Assembly: GCF_003668995.1 (NCBI RefSeq)
Contig: NZ_CP033068.1
Location: forward strand, 1,860,001 to 1,924,000
Source of the DNA: Flavobacterium sp. 140616W15
GTDB taxonomy: Bacteria; Bacteroidota; Bacteroidia; Flavobacteriales; Flavobacteriaceae
Direction: 5' to 3'
Length of the DNA stretch: 64,000 nt
The translations under genes and the position numbers were made by a program. Below, in pieces: positions 26,136-35,462 of the stretch. Below the pieces are notes generated by a model. That model was not told the DNA's origin. It was given only the letters and a program-made list of their open reading frames with translations, and did not search any database. The number at the start of each line of letters is the position of its first letter. Position 1 is the stretch's first letter.

Positions 26136-26804
26136 TTATTTTCTAATTTTTTTTATAATCTCAAGAACTTCACTGACTTTGTTTTTTAGACCTTCAAAAT
26201 CATTCTTATCTAATATTTCTTTTGAGATTAATTGCGAACCAAGTCCTACGCAAGTTGCCCCTGCATTTAACCAAGATGACAAACTTTCTTCAGTTGGAAA
26301 AACTCCACCCGTTGGCATAATACTCGTCCAGGGCGATGGGCCTTTTATTCCTTTTATAAAATCTGGTCCATAGGTATCTGCTGGAAATAATTTTACAATT
26401 TCACAACCTAATTCTTCGGCTTTGGCAATCTCTGTAAGTGTACCACAACCAGGTGACCATAATACTTTACGGCGATTACAAGCTATTGCAATATCTTCTC
26501 TGAGTACTGGCGTTACAATAAAATTAGCTCCCAATTGCATGTATAAAGAAGCTGCGGCCGCATCTGTTACCGATCCTACACCCAGAATCATTCCGGGTAA
26601 TTCAGCTAAAGCGTATTTATTTAAAGCCCCAAATACTTCAAAAGCAAAATCGCCTCGACTAGTAAATTCCATTAATCGGGAACCACCATCGTAACAAGCT
26701 TTTAATACTTTCTTACTTAGCGCTATATCCGAATGAAAAAACAACGGAATCATACCATTTTCTTTCATTGTTGTAGCTACTTCTATTCTTGAATATTTTG
26801 CCAT
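26136..26804 (-). CDS. eda: KDPG/KHG aldolase (first copy)
   Basis: Splits 2-keto-3-deoxy-6-phosphogluconate into pyruvate and glyceraldehyde 3-phosphate, the last step of uronate catabolism. It has 222 residues and a class I aldolase TIM barrel: LMEFTSRGD (Glu46 region), PGMILGVGSVTDA, WSPGCGTLTEI, the Schiff-base Lys138 in EIVKLFPAD, then MPTGGVFPTEESLSSW (phosphate binding). It lies 10 bp after kdgK, so the two are tightly coupled. A diverged second copy is at 36070-36738. Confidence 0.93.
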   Translation of the reverse strand: MAKYSRIEVATTMKENGMIPLFFHSDIALSKKVLKACYDGGSRLMEFTSRGDFAFEVFGALNKYALAELPGMILGVGSVTDAAAASLYMQLGANFIVTPVLREDIAIACNRRKVLWSPGCGTLTEIAKAEELGCEIVKLFPADTYGPDFIKGIKGPSPWTSIMPTGGVFPTEESLSSWLNAGATCVGLGSQLISKEILDKNDFEGLKNKVSEVLEIIKKIRK

Positions 26805-26814
26805 TTTATATTAT

Positions 26815-27855
26815 TTATCTTGATACTAATCCTGCCGAATTACCATCTAGCATATTTTCAACTTCTTTTAACGTAACCAAATTATAATCGCCTGCAATGG
26901 TATGTTTTAAGCAACAAGTCGCAACAGCAAAATCTAATGCTCTTTGGTTATTATTTGGGTATTCCAGTAATCCGTAAATTAACCCGCCCATAAAAGCATC
27001 ACCACTACCTACACGATCTACAACAGGTGTTACCTCTTGCACTGCAGCATTATAAATAGCTTTACCATCAAATAAAACACCACCAATTCTTTGATGAGAG
27101 GCACTTACAGAATAGCGTAACGTGGTTGCTACAGTTTTTAAATTTGGAATCAAATCGAATAACTTACTGTACAAAACAGGAAGTGATTTCTCATCCTGAT
27201 AATTAGGATTTACTTTAGGAATTCCAAGCATAAAATACGCTGTATCAATATCTCCTAAAATAACATTGCTATATTGTAACATCTCTGGCATTACATCACA
27301 TGGAGTTTTTCCATATTGCCAAAGTTTTGATCTATAATTTAAATCACATGAAATAGTAATCCCTAATTTATGCGCCACTTTAATAGCTTCTAAACAGGCT
27401 TGGGCTGCACTATCTGAAATCGCTGGAGTAATTCCACTCCAATGAAACCAATCAGCACCTTCCAAAACTTTCTCCCAATCGATTAATCCTTTTTCGATAG
27501 TTGCCATCGAGCTATGTGCGCGGTCATAAACGACATTGCTCCCTCGTGTTCCTGCGCCAGTTTCCAGAAAATAAATTCCTAAACGTTCTCCACCATAAAT
27601 TACATTTTGCGATGCTACGTTCATTTTTCGCATTTCTTTCACTGCCGAAGCACCAATTTCATTTTCAGGTAATCTGGTAACAAACTCAGCATTTACACCA
27701 TAATTAGCCAAAGACACACAAACATTAAATTCGCCTCCCCCGTAATTTGATCCAAATGTTTTAGCTTGAGAAAAACGAAGATGCCTCTCTGTTGAAAGAC
27801 GCAACATAATTTCACCGAATGCAACTACTTTATTCATATTGTTTTTATTTACCAT
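26815..27855 (-). CDS. kdgK: 2-keto-3-deoxygluconate kinase (PfkB family)
   Basis: Phosphorylates KDG to KDPG with ATP. The 346-residue ribokinase-like protein shows AFGEIMLRLS, the substrate motif FGSNYGGGEFNVCVSLANYG and the PfkB signature with catalytic base Asp286 (DRVGSGDAFMGGLIYG). A start at the internal Met7 (27837) is equally possible and fits the family better. It is first in the unit kdgK-eda-uxaB-uxaA. No copy of the TGTAATCGATTACA operator is visible in the 370 bp upstream, so this unit may be controlled differently from the others. Confidence 0.92.
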   Translation of the reverse strand: MVNKNNMNKVVAFGEIMLRLSTERHLRFSQAKTFGSNYGGGEFNVCVSLANYGVNAEFVTRLPENEIGASAVKEMRKMNVASQNVIYGGERLGIYFLETGAGTRGSNVVYDRAHSSMATIEKGLIDWEKVLEGADWFHWSGITPAISDSAAQACLEAIKVAHKLGITISCDLNYRSKLWQYGKTPCDVMPEMLQYSNVILGDIDTAYFMLGIPKVNPNYQDEKSLPVLYSKLFDLIPNLKTVATTLRYSVSASHQRIGGVLFDGKAIYNAAVQEVTPVVDRVGSGDAFMGGLIYGLLEYPNNNQRALDFAVATCCLKHTIAGDYNLVTLKEVENMLDGNSAGLVSR

Positions 27856-28225
27856 TAAGATAATTTTACCGCAAAGTTTTGAACCATTAAGAGATTAAGG
27901 AAAATTAAGATTTAGCCTTATAACTGCTTTTTTTGCCACAGATTATTATGATTAAAAGGATTTCCCACATTGTCCATAAAGTAACGCGGATGATGCTGAT
28001 TTGCTAAAGCAAAGACGCTGATAAAAACAGATTTTTAAAACCATTGCGACCTTTGCGTAAATCTTTGTGAACTTTGCGGTTAATTTTTTCACAATCCAAT
28101 TCTTTCAAACTCAAACCCTTAATTTTTCTTAATGTCTTAATGGTTTTAAGATTAGCGACCTTAGCGTAAACCTTTGCTTCCTTTGCGGTTAATTTTTCCT
28201 TAATACCTTTGCGGTTAACTAACCT
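27856..28225. repeat. Gene-free spacer with dispersed repeats
   Basis: AACCATTAAGAGATTAAGG (27882-27900) is inverted as CTTAATGTCTTAATGGTT (28128-28145), enclosing about 230 bp. Inside and after it are degenerate copies of a second motif, CTTTGCGTAAA...CTTTGCGGTTAA (about 28040-28085 and 28155-28220), also found near 51140-51185. No open frame or operator was recognised. Confidence 0.6.
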
Positions 28226-29632
28226 TTAAAATTTAAAATATTCTTTTGCGTTATTATAAGAGATATCCTGAACCATTTTACCAATCCATTCCATGTCGTT
28301 AGGAAGTTCTCCACGTTTTATTTCGTCACCTAAAAGATTACAAAGAATACGTCGGAAATATTCGTGTCTTGGGAACGATAAAAAGCTTCTTGAATCGGTT
28401 AGCATTCCCACGAAACAACTAATTAATCCCATATTAGAAAGTGCATTTAATTGCTTGGTCATTCCGTCTTTTTGGTCCAGAAACCACCATCCTGATCCAA
28501 ACTGTACCTTCCCTTTAATGCTCCCGTCATTAAAGTTTCCTATCATTGTTGCCATAACTTCATTATCAGCAGGATTCAGGTTATAAATGATTGTTTTTGT
28601 TAGTTTATCTTTACTATCTAATGCATTTAAAAATGAAGATAATTTTTGTGCTTGCGGATAATCTCCAATAGAATCCCAGCCTGTATCTGGCCCTAAAATT
28701 CGGTGCATTCTCGCATTATTATTTCGTAATGCTCCTAAGTGAAATTGCTGTACCCAACCAAACTCATGATAGGTTTCAGACAAGAACAACAATACAGCGC
28801 TTTGGAATTTTAAGGCTTCATCGGGCGTAATTGTTTGATTTTCTCTTTTCTTTTTGAAGATGGAATTAATCTCGTTTTCAGTGTAGTTTTCAAAGTAAAT
28901 TTGATCTAATCCATGATCACTAAGTTTACAGCCATTATTAGCAAAATATTCAATTCTGTTTTTTAATGCACTACATAAATCAGCATAAGAACTAATTGTA
29001 GTTCCTGCAACTTCCCCCAGAGTATCTATATATTGATTGTAACCATCATTAGAAATTAATATCGCTTTATCGGGTCTGAAAGCGGTACTCATCTTAGTCC
29101 CAATTGGATTTTTGGCTAGTTTTTGATGGTGTTCTAAATTATCAATTGGATCTTCAGTCGTACAAACCACTTCGGCATTTACTTTTTTAAGCAAATTTTG
29201 TGTGCTATACGCTTCTGAATTTATTTTCTCAGAAGTCTCGATATAAATTCTCTCAGCCGATTTTTCATCCAATAAATCATAAATATCAAAATAACGAGCT
29301 AATTCTAAGTGTGTCCAATGATACAATGGATTACGCATCGTGTATGGAACTGTTTTTGCCCAGTTTAAGAATTTATCTTTATCAGAACCGTTTCCTGTTA
29401 TAAATTGCTCATTAATACCTAATGTACGCATAGCACGCCACTTATAGTGATCCCCATTTATCCAAACCTGAGTCGTATTTTCAAAAATTTTATTCTCAGC
29501 AATAAATTGTGGATTCAAATGATTGTGATAATCTATTATCGGCTGATTCTTTGAATAATTATGATATAATTCTTCAGCAAATTTATTTTCGAGTAAGAAG
29601 TTATCGTTTATAAAAGGTTGAGTAGCGCTCAT
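28226..29632 (-). CDS. uxaC: Uronate (glucuronate/galacturonate) isomerase
   Basis: Isomerises D-galacturonate to D-tagaturonate and D-glucuronate to D-fructuronate. The 468-residue amidohydrolase-superfamily protein has IIDYHNHLNPQFIAEN near residue 33 (metal His-x-His), WIKWRAMR-like YKWRAMRTLGI, VVCTTEDPIDNLEHH, FRPDKAI, ARMHRILGPDTGWDSIGDY and the C-terminal GMLTDSRSFLSFPRHEYFRRILCN. All are typical of UxaC. It follows kduD by 20 bp in the unit kduI-kduD-uxaC, which starts with an operator at 31297. Confidence 0.96.
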   Translation of the reverse strand: MSATQPFINDNFLLENKFAEELYHNYSKNQPIIDYHNHLNPQFIAENKIFENTTQVWINGDHYKWRAMRTLGINEQFITGNGSDKDKFLNWAKTVPYTMRNPLYHWTHLELARYFDIYDLLDEKSAERIYIETSEKINSEAYSTQNLLKKVNAEVVCTTEDPIDNLEHHQKLAKNPIGTKMSTAFRPDKAILISNDGYNQYIDTLGEVAGTTISSYADLCSALKNRIEYFANNGCKLSDHGLDQIYFENYTENEINSIFKKKRENQTITPDEALKFQSAVLLFLSETYHEFGWVQQFHLGALRNNNARMHRILGPDTGWDSIGDYPQAQKLSSFLNALDSKDKLTKTIIYNLNPADNEVMATMIGNFNDGSIKGKVQFGSGWWFLDQKDGMTKQLNALSNMGLISCFVGMLTDSRSFLSFPRHEYFRRILCNLLGDEIKRGELPNDMEWIGKMVQDISYNNAKEYFKF

Positions 29633-29652
29633 GTTAGTGATTTAAAAAGTGA

Positions 29653-30435
29653 TTATTCGTTTGATGGTTTACCGATTGTGGCTAAAATTCCACCATCAAC
29701 ATATATGATTTGACCGTTTACAAATCGGCTAGCTTCAGAAGCTAGGAAAACTGCCGTTCCTGCTAAATCTTCAGGATCTCCCCAACGTCCCGCAGGTGTT
29801 CGGCTTATGATAAATTCATTAAATGGATTTCCGTCTACGCGAATAGGTTCTGTTTGCGAAGTAGCAAAATAACCTGGCCCAATTCCGTTAACCTGAATAT
29901 TGTGTTTAGCCCATTCAGTAGCTAAATTTTTAGTAAGCATTTTTAAACCGCCTTTCGCAGCAGCATAAGCAGAAACACTGTTTCTACCCAACTCACTCAT
30001 CATGGAACAGATATTAATGATTTTACCTTCGTTGCGCTCAATCATTTTTCGTCCCACTAATTGCGACATAATAAAAGCTCCAACTAAATCTACATCTATA
30101 ACACGTCGGAAGTCTTCGATTAGCATGCTTACAGCTGGTTCTCTCTTTATGATTCCGGCATTGTTTACCAAAATATGAATTGGTCCTTGATTCTTCTCGA
30201 TTGCTTCAATCTGTTCCGCAGCAATTTTTTCATCAGTTACATCAAAAATATATCCTGATGCTTTGTATCCTTTGCTTTTGTAATAAGCAAGCGCTTCTTC
30301 TAATTTGCTTGGCGTTGTGCTGCTAATTACTAACTCGGCTCCTGCTTGTGCCAACCCTTCGGCCATAGCCATACCAAGACCATGTGTGCCTCCAGTTATT
30401 AGCGCTCTTTTATTGGTTAAATCAAATAACTTCAT
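29653..30435 (-). CDS. kduD: 2-keto-3-deoxy-D-gluconate dehydrogenase (SDR)
   Basis: Reduces 2,5-diketo-3-deoxygluconate (DKII) to KDG with NAD(P)H, the last step for unsaturated galacturonate released by pectate lyase and GH105. The 260-residue classical SDR has the cofactor motif TGGTHGLG (15-22), NNAGI, catalytic Ser and Tyr-x3-Lys (SAYAAAKGG) and RWGDPEDLAGTAVFLAS...VDGGILATIG. It follows kduI by 6 bp, the usual KduI-KduD pairing, which supports the specific assignment over a generic SDR. Confidence 0.93.
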   Translation of the reverse strand: MKLFDLTNKRALITGGTHGLGMAMAEGLAQAGAELVISSTTPSKLEEALAYYKSKGYKASGYIFDVTDEKIAAEQIEAIEKNQGPIHILVNNAGIIKREPAVSMLIEDFRRVIDVDLVGAFIMSQLVGRKMIERNEGKIINICSMMSELGRNSVSAYAAAKGGLKMLTKNLATEWAKHNIQVNGIGPGYFATSQTEPIRVDGNPFNEFIISRTPAGRWGDPEDLAGTAVFLASEASRFVNGQIIYVDGGILATIGKPSNE

Positions 30436-30441
30436 AATGCT

Positions 30442-31278
30442 TTATTTAAGTTCATTTGGTGCAACAATATCCATATCTCCGTAATCCAAATTTTCTCCTG
30501 CCATTCCCCATATAAAAGAATAGTTAGACGTTCCTGCGCCGGAGTGAATAGACCATTCTGGTGATAAAACTGCCTGATGGTTTTGCATAAAAATATGACG
30601 TGTATTTTGAGGCTCTCCAAGGAAATGACAAATGGTTTGTGGCGCTTCTAAATCAAAATAGAAATATGCTTCCATTCTCCTGTCGTGTGTGTGAGCTGGC
30701 ATTGTGTTCCAAACATTTCCTGGTAACAACTCTGTTAATCCCATTTGTAATTGGCATGTCTGAACGATGCTATTCACAATCAATTTATTTAAAACCCTGC
30801 GATTCGCTGTCTTTTCTTCTCCTAACTGAATTACTTCGGCATTTTCTTTGCCTACTTTTTTATTTGGAAATTTAGCATGTGCTGGAGCTGAATTGATATA
30901 AAACAAAGCTTGTTCTCCTGTAACACTTGCAAACAAAACCTCTTTACAGCCTTGCCCTACATACAAAGCCTCTTTCTTATCTAATTCAAAAACTTCTCCA
31001 TCAACAGTAACAGTTCCTTTTCCACCAACGTTTATAATTCCTAACTCTCTTCTGTCTAGAAAATTTTCTGATTTTAAATATGGAATTGTTTCTAATTTCA
31101 ACACTTTTCCAACAGGCATAATTCCTCCAACAATATATCGGTCATACATAGTGTATGTTAATTGTATCTCATTCTCGACAAATAATTTCTCAATTAAAAA
31201 CTGGGCTCTTAATTCGTCAGTACCATACTTTTTAAAATCTGTTGGATTAGTCGCGTATCTAAATTCAAAGTTTGTCAT
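30442..31278 (-). CDS. kduI: 5-dehydro-4-deoxy-D-glucuronate isomerase
   Basis: Isomerises 5-keto-4-deoxyuronate, the spontaneous product of unsaturated galacturonate, to 2,5-diketo-3-deoxygluconate. The 278-residue double cupin has the metal site in the second half: PAHTHDRRMEAYFYF (His, His, Glu) and LSPEWSIHSGAG (final His). The length equals that of the characterised enzymes. It is first in the unit kduI-kduD-uxaC. An exact TGTAATCGATTACA lies 18 bp upstream of the start, so it should be under the pectin LacI regulator. Confidence 0.95.
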   Translation of the reverse strand: MTNFEFRYATNPTDFKKYGTDELRAQFLIEKLFVENEIQLTYTMYDRYIVGGIMPVGKVLKLETIPYLKSENFLDRRELGIINVGGKGTVTVDGEVFELDKKEALYVGQGCKEVLFASVTGEQALFYINSAPAHAKFPNKKVGKENAEVIQLGEEKTANRRVLNKLIVNSIVQTCQLQMGLTELLPGNVWNTMPAHTHDRRMEAYFYFDLEAPQTICHFLGEPQNTRHIFMQNHQAVLSPEWSIHSGAGTSNYSFIWGMAGENLDYGDMDIVAPNELK

Positions 31279-31296
31279 AATTTCTTTTTTTAATAA

Positions 31297-31310
31297 TGTA
31301 ATCGATTACA
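31297..31310. promoter_or_regulatory. LacI-type operator TGTAATCGATTACA before kduI
   Basis: Exact palindrome, 18 bp upstream of kduI. An upstream TTTG-containing box (31345-31352, minus strand) is 34 bp away, a looser fit than the 27-28 bp seen at the other three promoters. Confidence 0.8.
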
Positions 31311-31361
31311 AATTTATAAATTATATTCTAATTAAATCTATAAACAAATAATATTTTCAGT

Positions 31362-32807
31362 TTATAGGTTTGTTATAGGTGCGTACTTAGGTACTAAAAG
31401 CTTCATTACTGACCATCCAGTTAAATAACAAATAGCACAAATTGAGAAAATGATAAAATATCCCGCTTCAATTCCTTGAAAGCCCATAAAGGACATATTC
31501 GTTTCTTTACTATAATCAAATAATAATCCTGACCCTTTATTAATCATTGTAGAGCCTACTCCGCCAGCCAAACCGCCAATACCTGTTATTGTCGCAATGG
31601 CTTTTTTTGGAAACATATCTCCAACAGTAGTGAATATATTAGCAGACCAAGATTGGTGAGCTGCACCCGAAATACCAATTATGATTACTGGCAACCAATA
31701 ACTAATATATCCTAGAGGCTGCGCTACTAAAGCTAATAGCGGAAAGAAGGCGAAAATCAACATCGCTCTCATTCTTCCTTCATATGGGTTCATTCCTTTC
31801 TTCTCTACAAAATATGTTGGCAACCAACCACCAATGATCGATAATAAAGTAATCATGTATAAAACAAATAATGGTAAAGCGGCTTCTGTAGAATCCATTC
31901 CGTAAACAGAACTCAAATAAGCAGGAGTCCAGAATAAGAAAAACCACCAAACTCCATCGGTCATAAACTTACCAAAAGCAAAAGCCCAAGTTTGCTTGTA
32001 TTTAAAGCAGTCCATAAAAGATACTTTATCCGTATTCTCAGGAACATATCCTGCTAACTTGCTATCTGCAATATCATCTTGTTGTATATATTCTAATTCT
32101 GCAGGACATACTTTTGGGTGTTTTTCAGGCTTATCGTACATAAAAACCCAAAATCCCATCCAAACGAAACCTAATGCTCCAATAATAATAAAGGCCATTT
32201 CCCAACCAAATGATTTTGCAATAAACGGAATAGATATCGGGGCCGCCAATGCACCAACGGTAGCACCAGCATTAAATATGCTTGTCGAAAATGCTCGGTC
32301 TTTTTTAGGGAAATATTCAGCAGTTGTTTTAATAGCTGCAGGAAAATTACCTGCCTCACCTACTGCCAAAATAAAACGAGCAAAAATGAATAAGGTAACA
32401 CTCACATTAATTACCATTCCAGTGTCATTAATTGTACTGATAATTTCTTTAGATTCTTCAAAACCTACAAACCAGTGTCCTGTTATTATTCCTGAAGTTG
32501 CAATACCACAAAAAGCATGTAAACAAGCTCCTAAAGACCAAATTCCAATAGCCCAAAGAAAACCTCTTTTAGTATCCATCCAATCCACAAACCTTCCAGC
32601 AAACAATAAAGAAACGGCATAAAAAATAGAAAATAAAGCAGTAATATTTCCATAATCATTATTTGTCCAGTGGAACTCAGGAGCTATATAATCACTCCAT
32701 GTTAAGGATAAAACTTGTCTGTCTAAATAATTAATAGTTGTAGCAAAAAATAACAAGGCACATATACTCCAGCGATACTTTCCAGCGGATTTAGTGGTTT
32801 GATTCAT
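31362..32807 (-). CDS. exuT: ExuT-type hexuronate MFS transporter
   Basis: Probable proton symporter carrying galacturonate/glucuronate or their unsaturated forms across the inner membrane. The 481-residue protein has about twelve membrane segments and the anion:cation symporter/ExuT signatures: RWSICALLFFATTINYLDRQVLS at the N-terminus, RFILAVGEAGNFPAAIKTTAEYFPKKDRA and MFPKKAIATITGIGGLAGG. An inserted stretch after the third segment (GHWFVGFEESKEIISTIND) makes it longer than E. coli ExuT. It stands alone on the minus strand, with a one-mismatch operator at 32892, and fits the uronate regulon. Confidence 0.9.
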   Translation of the reverse strand: MNQTTKSAGKYRWSICALLFFATTINYLDRQVLSLTWSDYIAPEFHWTNNDYGNITALFSIFYAVSLLFAGRFVDWMDTKRGFLWAIGIWSLGACLHAFCGIATSGIITGHWFVGFEESKEIISTINDTGMVINVSVTLFIFARFILAVGEAGNFPAAIKTTAEYFPKKDRAFSTSIFNAGATVGALAAPISIPFIAKSFGWEMAFIIIGALGFVWMGFWVFMYDKPEKHPKVCPAELEYIQQDDIADSKLAGYVPENTDKVSFMDCFKYKQTWAFAFGKFMTDGVWWFFLFWTPAYLSSVYGMDSTEAALPLFVLYMITLLSIIGGWLPTYFVEKKGMNPYEGRMRAMLIFAFFPLLALVAQPLGYISYWLPVIIIGISGAAHQSWSANIFTTVGDMFPKKAIATITGIGGLAGGVGSTMINKGSGLLFDYSKETNMSFMGFQGIEAGYFIIFSICAICYLTGWSVMKLLVPKYAPITNL

Positions 32808-32891
32808 GGTTTTGGTTTATTATGGTAGTTAAAAATTATTTGCTTTAATTCCTTCGATATAATTGATAAATTCAAACAGAAATTAAATTTA

Positions 32892-32905
32892 TGTAATCGA
32901 TTGCA
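32892..32905. promoter_or_regulatory. LacI-type operator TGTAATCGATTGCA before exuT
   Basis: One base from the consensus palindrome. A TTTATTTGC box (minus strand, 32933-32940) precedes it by 27 bp, nearly the spacing at the susC and GH28 promoters. exuT starts 84 bp downstream. Confidence 0.75.
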
Positions 32906-33326
32906 CAAATATAGTTTTTAATCCTAACTTTGCAAATAAATTAAATATATTTTTAAAAAAACCACTTAAATAAACATATCACACAAAAAAAATAATATTT
33001 AAATACTCATTAACCAATATATTTGTTAAATACAGTTTTTCGAAAAAAAATTAAAAATGAAAGATGCCAAGCACTATAAATACAATAAGTAGTTATATGT
33101 ATTTTAAGACTTAAAAAATAAAACAAACGCATAGAAACATAGTTCTGATGGTTATCAGAATAGAATTAATAATCAAAAATATGATTAGAGAAAATCTAAA
33201 TTTTTTCACATAGTTATGAAGCCAATTTTAAATGAAACGACTAACGATTGGTAAAAAAAACTATATCTCTATGTGTTAAATAAATATTATTATACTTAAC
33301 AGCTTAATATCATTAAATTTTATAAA
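32906..33326. other. Gene-free spacer between exuT and the esterase
   Basis: Very AT-rich. It has one small hairpin (TTCTGATGGTTATCAGAA, about 33142-33160) and degenerate CATAGAAACATAG-like motifs. I see no gene or operator beyond the exuT promoter at its left end. Confidence 0.5.
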
Positions 33327-33370
33327 ATGAAAAAAATAAGAATCTAAAAAACTACCTTACAATTGTAATC

Positions 33371-34270
33371 TTGATTGTAACCTTAAAAATAACAGGACCA
33401 ATATATGCACAGGATAAAATTATTCCGCTTTGGATTACACCTATTCCAAATGCAATAAATAATGCTGAATATACAGAAAAAGAAGTCCTAAAAGATGGAA
33501 TCGTAACTAGTGTTAGTCATGTTAGCATCCCAACATTAAGCATATTTACACCACATGAAACCAAGTCAAATGGAACTGCTATTTTAATTTTTCCAGGAGG
33601 AGGATATTCACATTTATCGATAGATAAAGAAGGTACAAAAGTAGCAAAATGGCTGAATACCTTAGGAATTACAGCATTTGTCATAAAATATAGATTACCC
33701 AGCGATTTGATAATGAAAGATAAAACTATCGGGCCATTACAAGATGCTCAGGAAGCTATGCGATTTATTAGAAAAAATGCTAGTCAATGGGATTTGGATT
33801 CAACAAAAATAGGTATTATTGGCTTTTCTGCAGGAGGACATTTAGCATCAACTTTGTCAACTCATTACAATGATGTAGTTTACAAAACTGATTATTCAAT
33901 TAGTGCTCGCCCAAGCTTTTCAATTTTAATTTATCCAGTAATAAGCATGACTAAAGAAGTGGTTCATAAAGGATCACAAACTAATTTATTAGGGACAAAT
34001 CCTTCTCTGGAATTAATAAATAAGTTCTCAAACGAAAAAACCGTTGCTTCAGATACTCCCACAGCTTTTCTTGTGCATGCAACAGATGATACAGTAGTTC
34101 CTTCAGAAAATAGTATCAATTATTATTTGGCACTCAAAAAAAACAAAATACCTGCAGAATTGCATTTATACGAAAAAGGCGGCCATGGCTTTGGATTAGG
34201 CGTAAAAGATACTAGTCAGTTTTGGACAAGAGATTGCGTAGAATGGTTAAAAGCTAATGGATATTTATAA
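33371..34270 (+). CDS. Alpha/beta-hydrolase esterase (5' end frameshifted)
   Basis: Probable secreted acetyl or acyl esterase. From the TTG at 33371 the frame codes for about 299 residues with ILIFPGGGYSHLSI (oxyanion hole), IGFSAGGHLASTL (nucleophile Ser), HATDDTVVP (Asp) and KGGHGFGLG (His). An ATG at 33327 starts a frame that stops after six codons. One extra A in the seven-A run at 33330-33336 joins it to this frame, giving the signal peptide MKKNKNLKNYLTIVILIVTL...YAQ. Without that base the protein lacks a secretion signal. It lies between the transporter and the second regulator and may deacetylate pectin or hemicellulose fragments. Confidence 0.82.
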   Translation: MIVTLKITGPIYAQDKIIPLWITPIPNAINNAEYTEKEVLKDGIVTSVSHVSIPTLSIFTPHETKSNGTAILIFPGGGYSHLSIDKEGTKVAKWLNTLGITAFVIKYRLPSDLIMKDKTIGPLQDAQEAMRFIRKNASQWDLDSTKIGIIGFSAGGHLASTLSTHYNDVVYKTDYSISARPSFSILIYPVISMTKEVVHKGSQTNLLGTNPSLELINKFSNEKTVASDTPTAFLVHATDDTVVPSENSINYYLALKKNKIPAELHLYEKGGHGFGLGVKDTSQFWTRDCVEWLKANGYL

Positions 34271-34322
34271 AAGATTTAAAAAATACTAGACATTTTAGTC
34301 CCTTTAAGCCTCAAAACCCCTT

Positions 34323-35384
34323 TTACCTCTCCGAATAATTCTCCTTTAGAATAATCTCAAGCGGAATATAATGTGTGTTTTCGACAGGTTCTTGTAATAC
34401 TAATTTTTTATACAAGTAATTAATTCCCATATACCCTTGTTCCTCTGGTTTTTGGTTGATTAAAAAATCAATTACACCACTTTTTAAATATTCTACATTC
34501 TCTTTTAGTAAATCATAACCAATAATTCGAACACCTTTAATGTCATTTTCTTGCAGAAAACGAGCTATGATATAAGCTCTGGAATTCGTTACAAAAACAC
34601 TATTAACATCTGTGAACATCTCTTTATTCAATTGGGTAATTCCTGAATCTTTGATTGTAACTTCTGAAAATTTAAAATTTGAAAACTCATCACGATCGAT
34701 AAAAAAAGAATAGAATCCATCAATACGCTGTAAATAAGCCGATGTACTATCAATTTCTCTCGTTATCTTAAAGATTAAAACTTTCTTCTCTTTTTGTAAA
34801 GAAAAACTAACAAGCCTACCTGCTAAATACCCGCTCTGAAATGCATCCTGACCAACATAAGCGTATTTTTGATTTCTTACTATATTAGAATCAATCATAA
34901 CAATTGGAATACCTTTCTTTTTATATTCGCTAAGAAAATGAACAGATTCTTTGTAAAAAACTGGAGCAAATAGTAATCCGTCACATTTAAAATTCATTAC
35001 TTTTTTGAGGTGTTTTTTAAAAGATGTAGTATTATAATCATAGAAAAAATAATCTAATACGACTCCAAATTTACCAAATTCGATAGCCGCTTTTTCAATT
35101 CCTGCAATTTGGCTTTTCCAATATTCTAAATTTTCATATTTAGGTAAGAGCACTGCAAAATGAAATTTTCTATTTAAAGCAAGATTACTCGCTAGAATAT
35201 TTCTTTCGTATCCATATTCCTCGATTATAGCATTCACTTTTCTAACATTATCTAAAGTAACCTGCCCCCGATTATGAATAATCCTGTCAACTGTTCCGGT
35301 AGAAACATTAGCTAATTCTGCTATTTTTTTTATAGTTATGATACTTATTATCTTTAAGTTAAAAGTAATTTTATATAAATGCAA
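34323..35384 (-). CDS. LacI-family regulator, second type
   Basis: DNA-binding regulator, divergent from the YhcH-eda-uxuB unit and probably its controller. The HTH is TIKKIAELANVSTGTVDRII with hinge NVRKVNAIIEEYGYERNILAS, followed by a periplasmic-binding sensor domain (HFAVLLPKYE, DGLLFAPVFYKES, IDSNI, SVFVTNSRAYIIARFL, RIIGYDLL). The only ATG (35384) adds about 16 unusual residues before the HTH, which normally starts close to Met; the true start is unclear and may be non-ATG. The sensor domain differs from the first LacI, so it should recognise another ligand, perhaps a mannonate or fructuronate derivative. Confidence 0.85.
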   Translation of the reverse strand: MHLYKITFNLKIISIITIKKIAELANVSTGTVDRIIHNRGQVTLDNVRKVNAIIEEYGYERNILASNLALNRKFHFAVLLPKYENLEYWKSQIAGIEKAAIEFGKFGVVLDYFFYDYNTTSFKKHLKKVMNFKCDGLLFAPVFYKESVHFLSEYKKKGIPIVMIDSNIVRNQKYAYVGQDAFQSGYLAGRLVSFSLQKEKKVLIFKITREIDSTSAYLQRIDGFYSFFIDRDEFSNFKFSEVTIKDSGITQLNKEMFTDVNSVFVTNSRAYIIARFLQENDIKGVRIIGYDLLKENVEYLKSGVIDFLINQKPEEQGYMGINYLYKKLVLQEPVENTHYIPLEIILKENYSER

Positions 35385-35410
35385 AATTAATTTTTATTAT
35401 TGAAGATACC

Positions 35411-35462
35411 TTGTTTTAGATAACATTTTACATACATTTGTTACAATCCGTGTGCGTACACG
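35411..35462 (+). promoter_or_regulatory. Promoter and operator of the YhcH-eda-uxuB unit
   Basis: TTG at 35411-35413, a 19-bp spacer and TACATTTG at 35433-35440 are a full Bacteroidota promoter. The near-perfect palindrome CGTGTGCGTACACG (35449-35462, central CG, one G-T mismatch) starts about where transcription should begin. It is unlike TGTAATCGATTACA and probably binds the divergent LacI at 34323-35384. The leader to the first gene is about 170 nt. Confidence 0.75.

Noticed and set aside
31996..32622. Plus-strand open frame of 208 codons inside exuT
   Set aside because: It is the antisense shadow of the transporter, low-complexity and without a recognisable domain.
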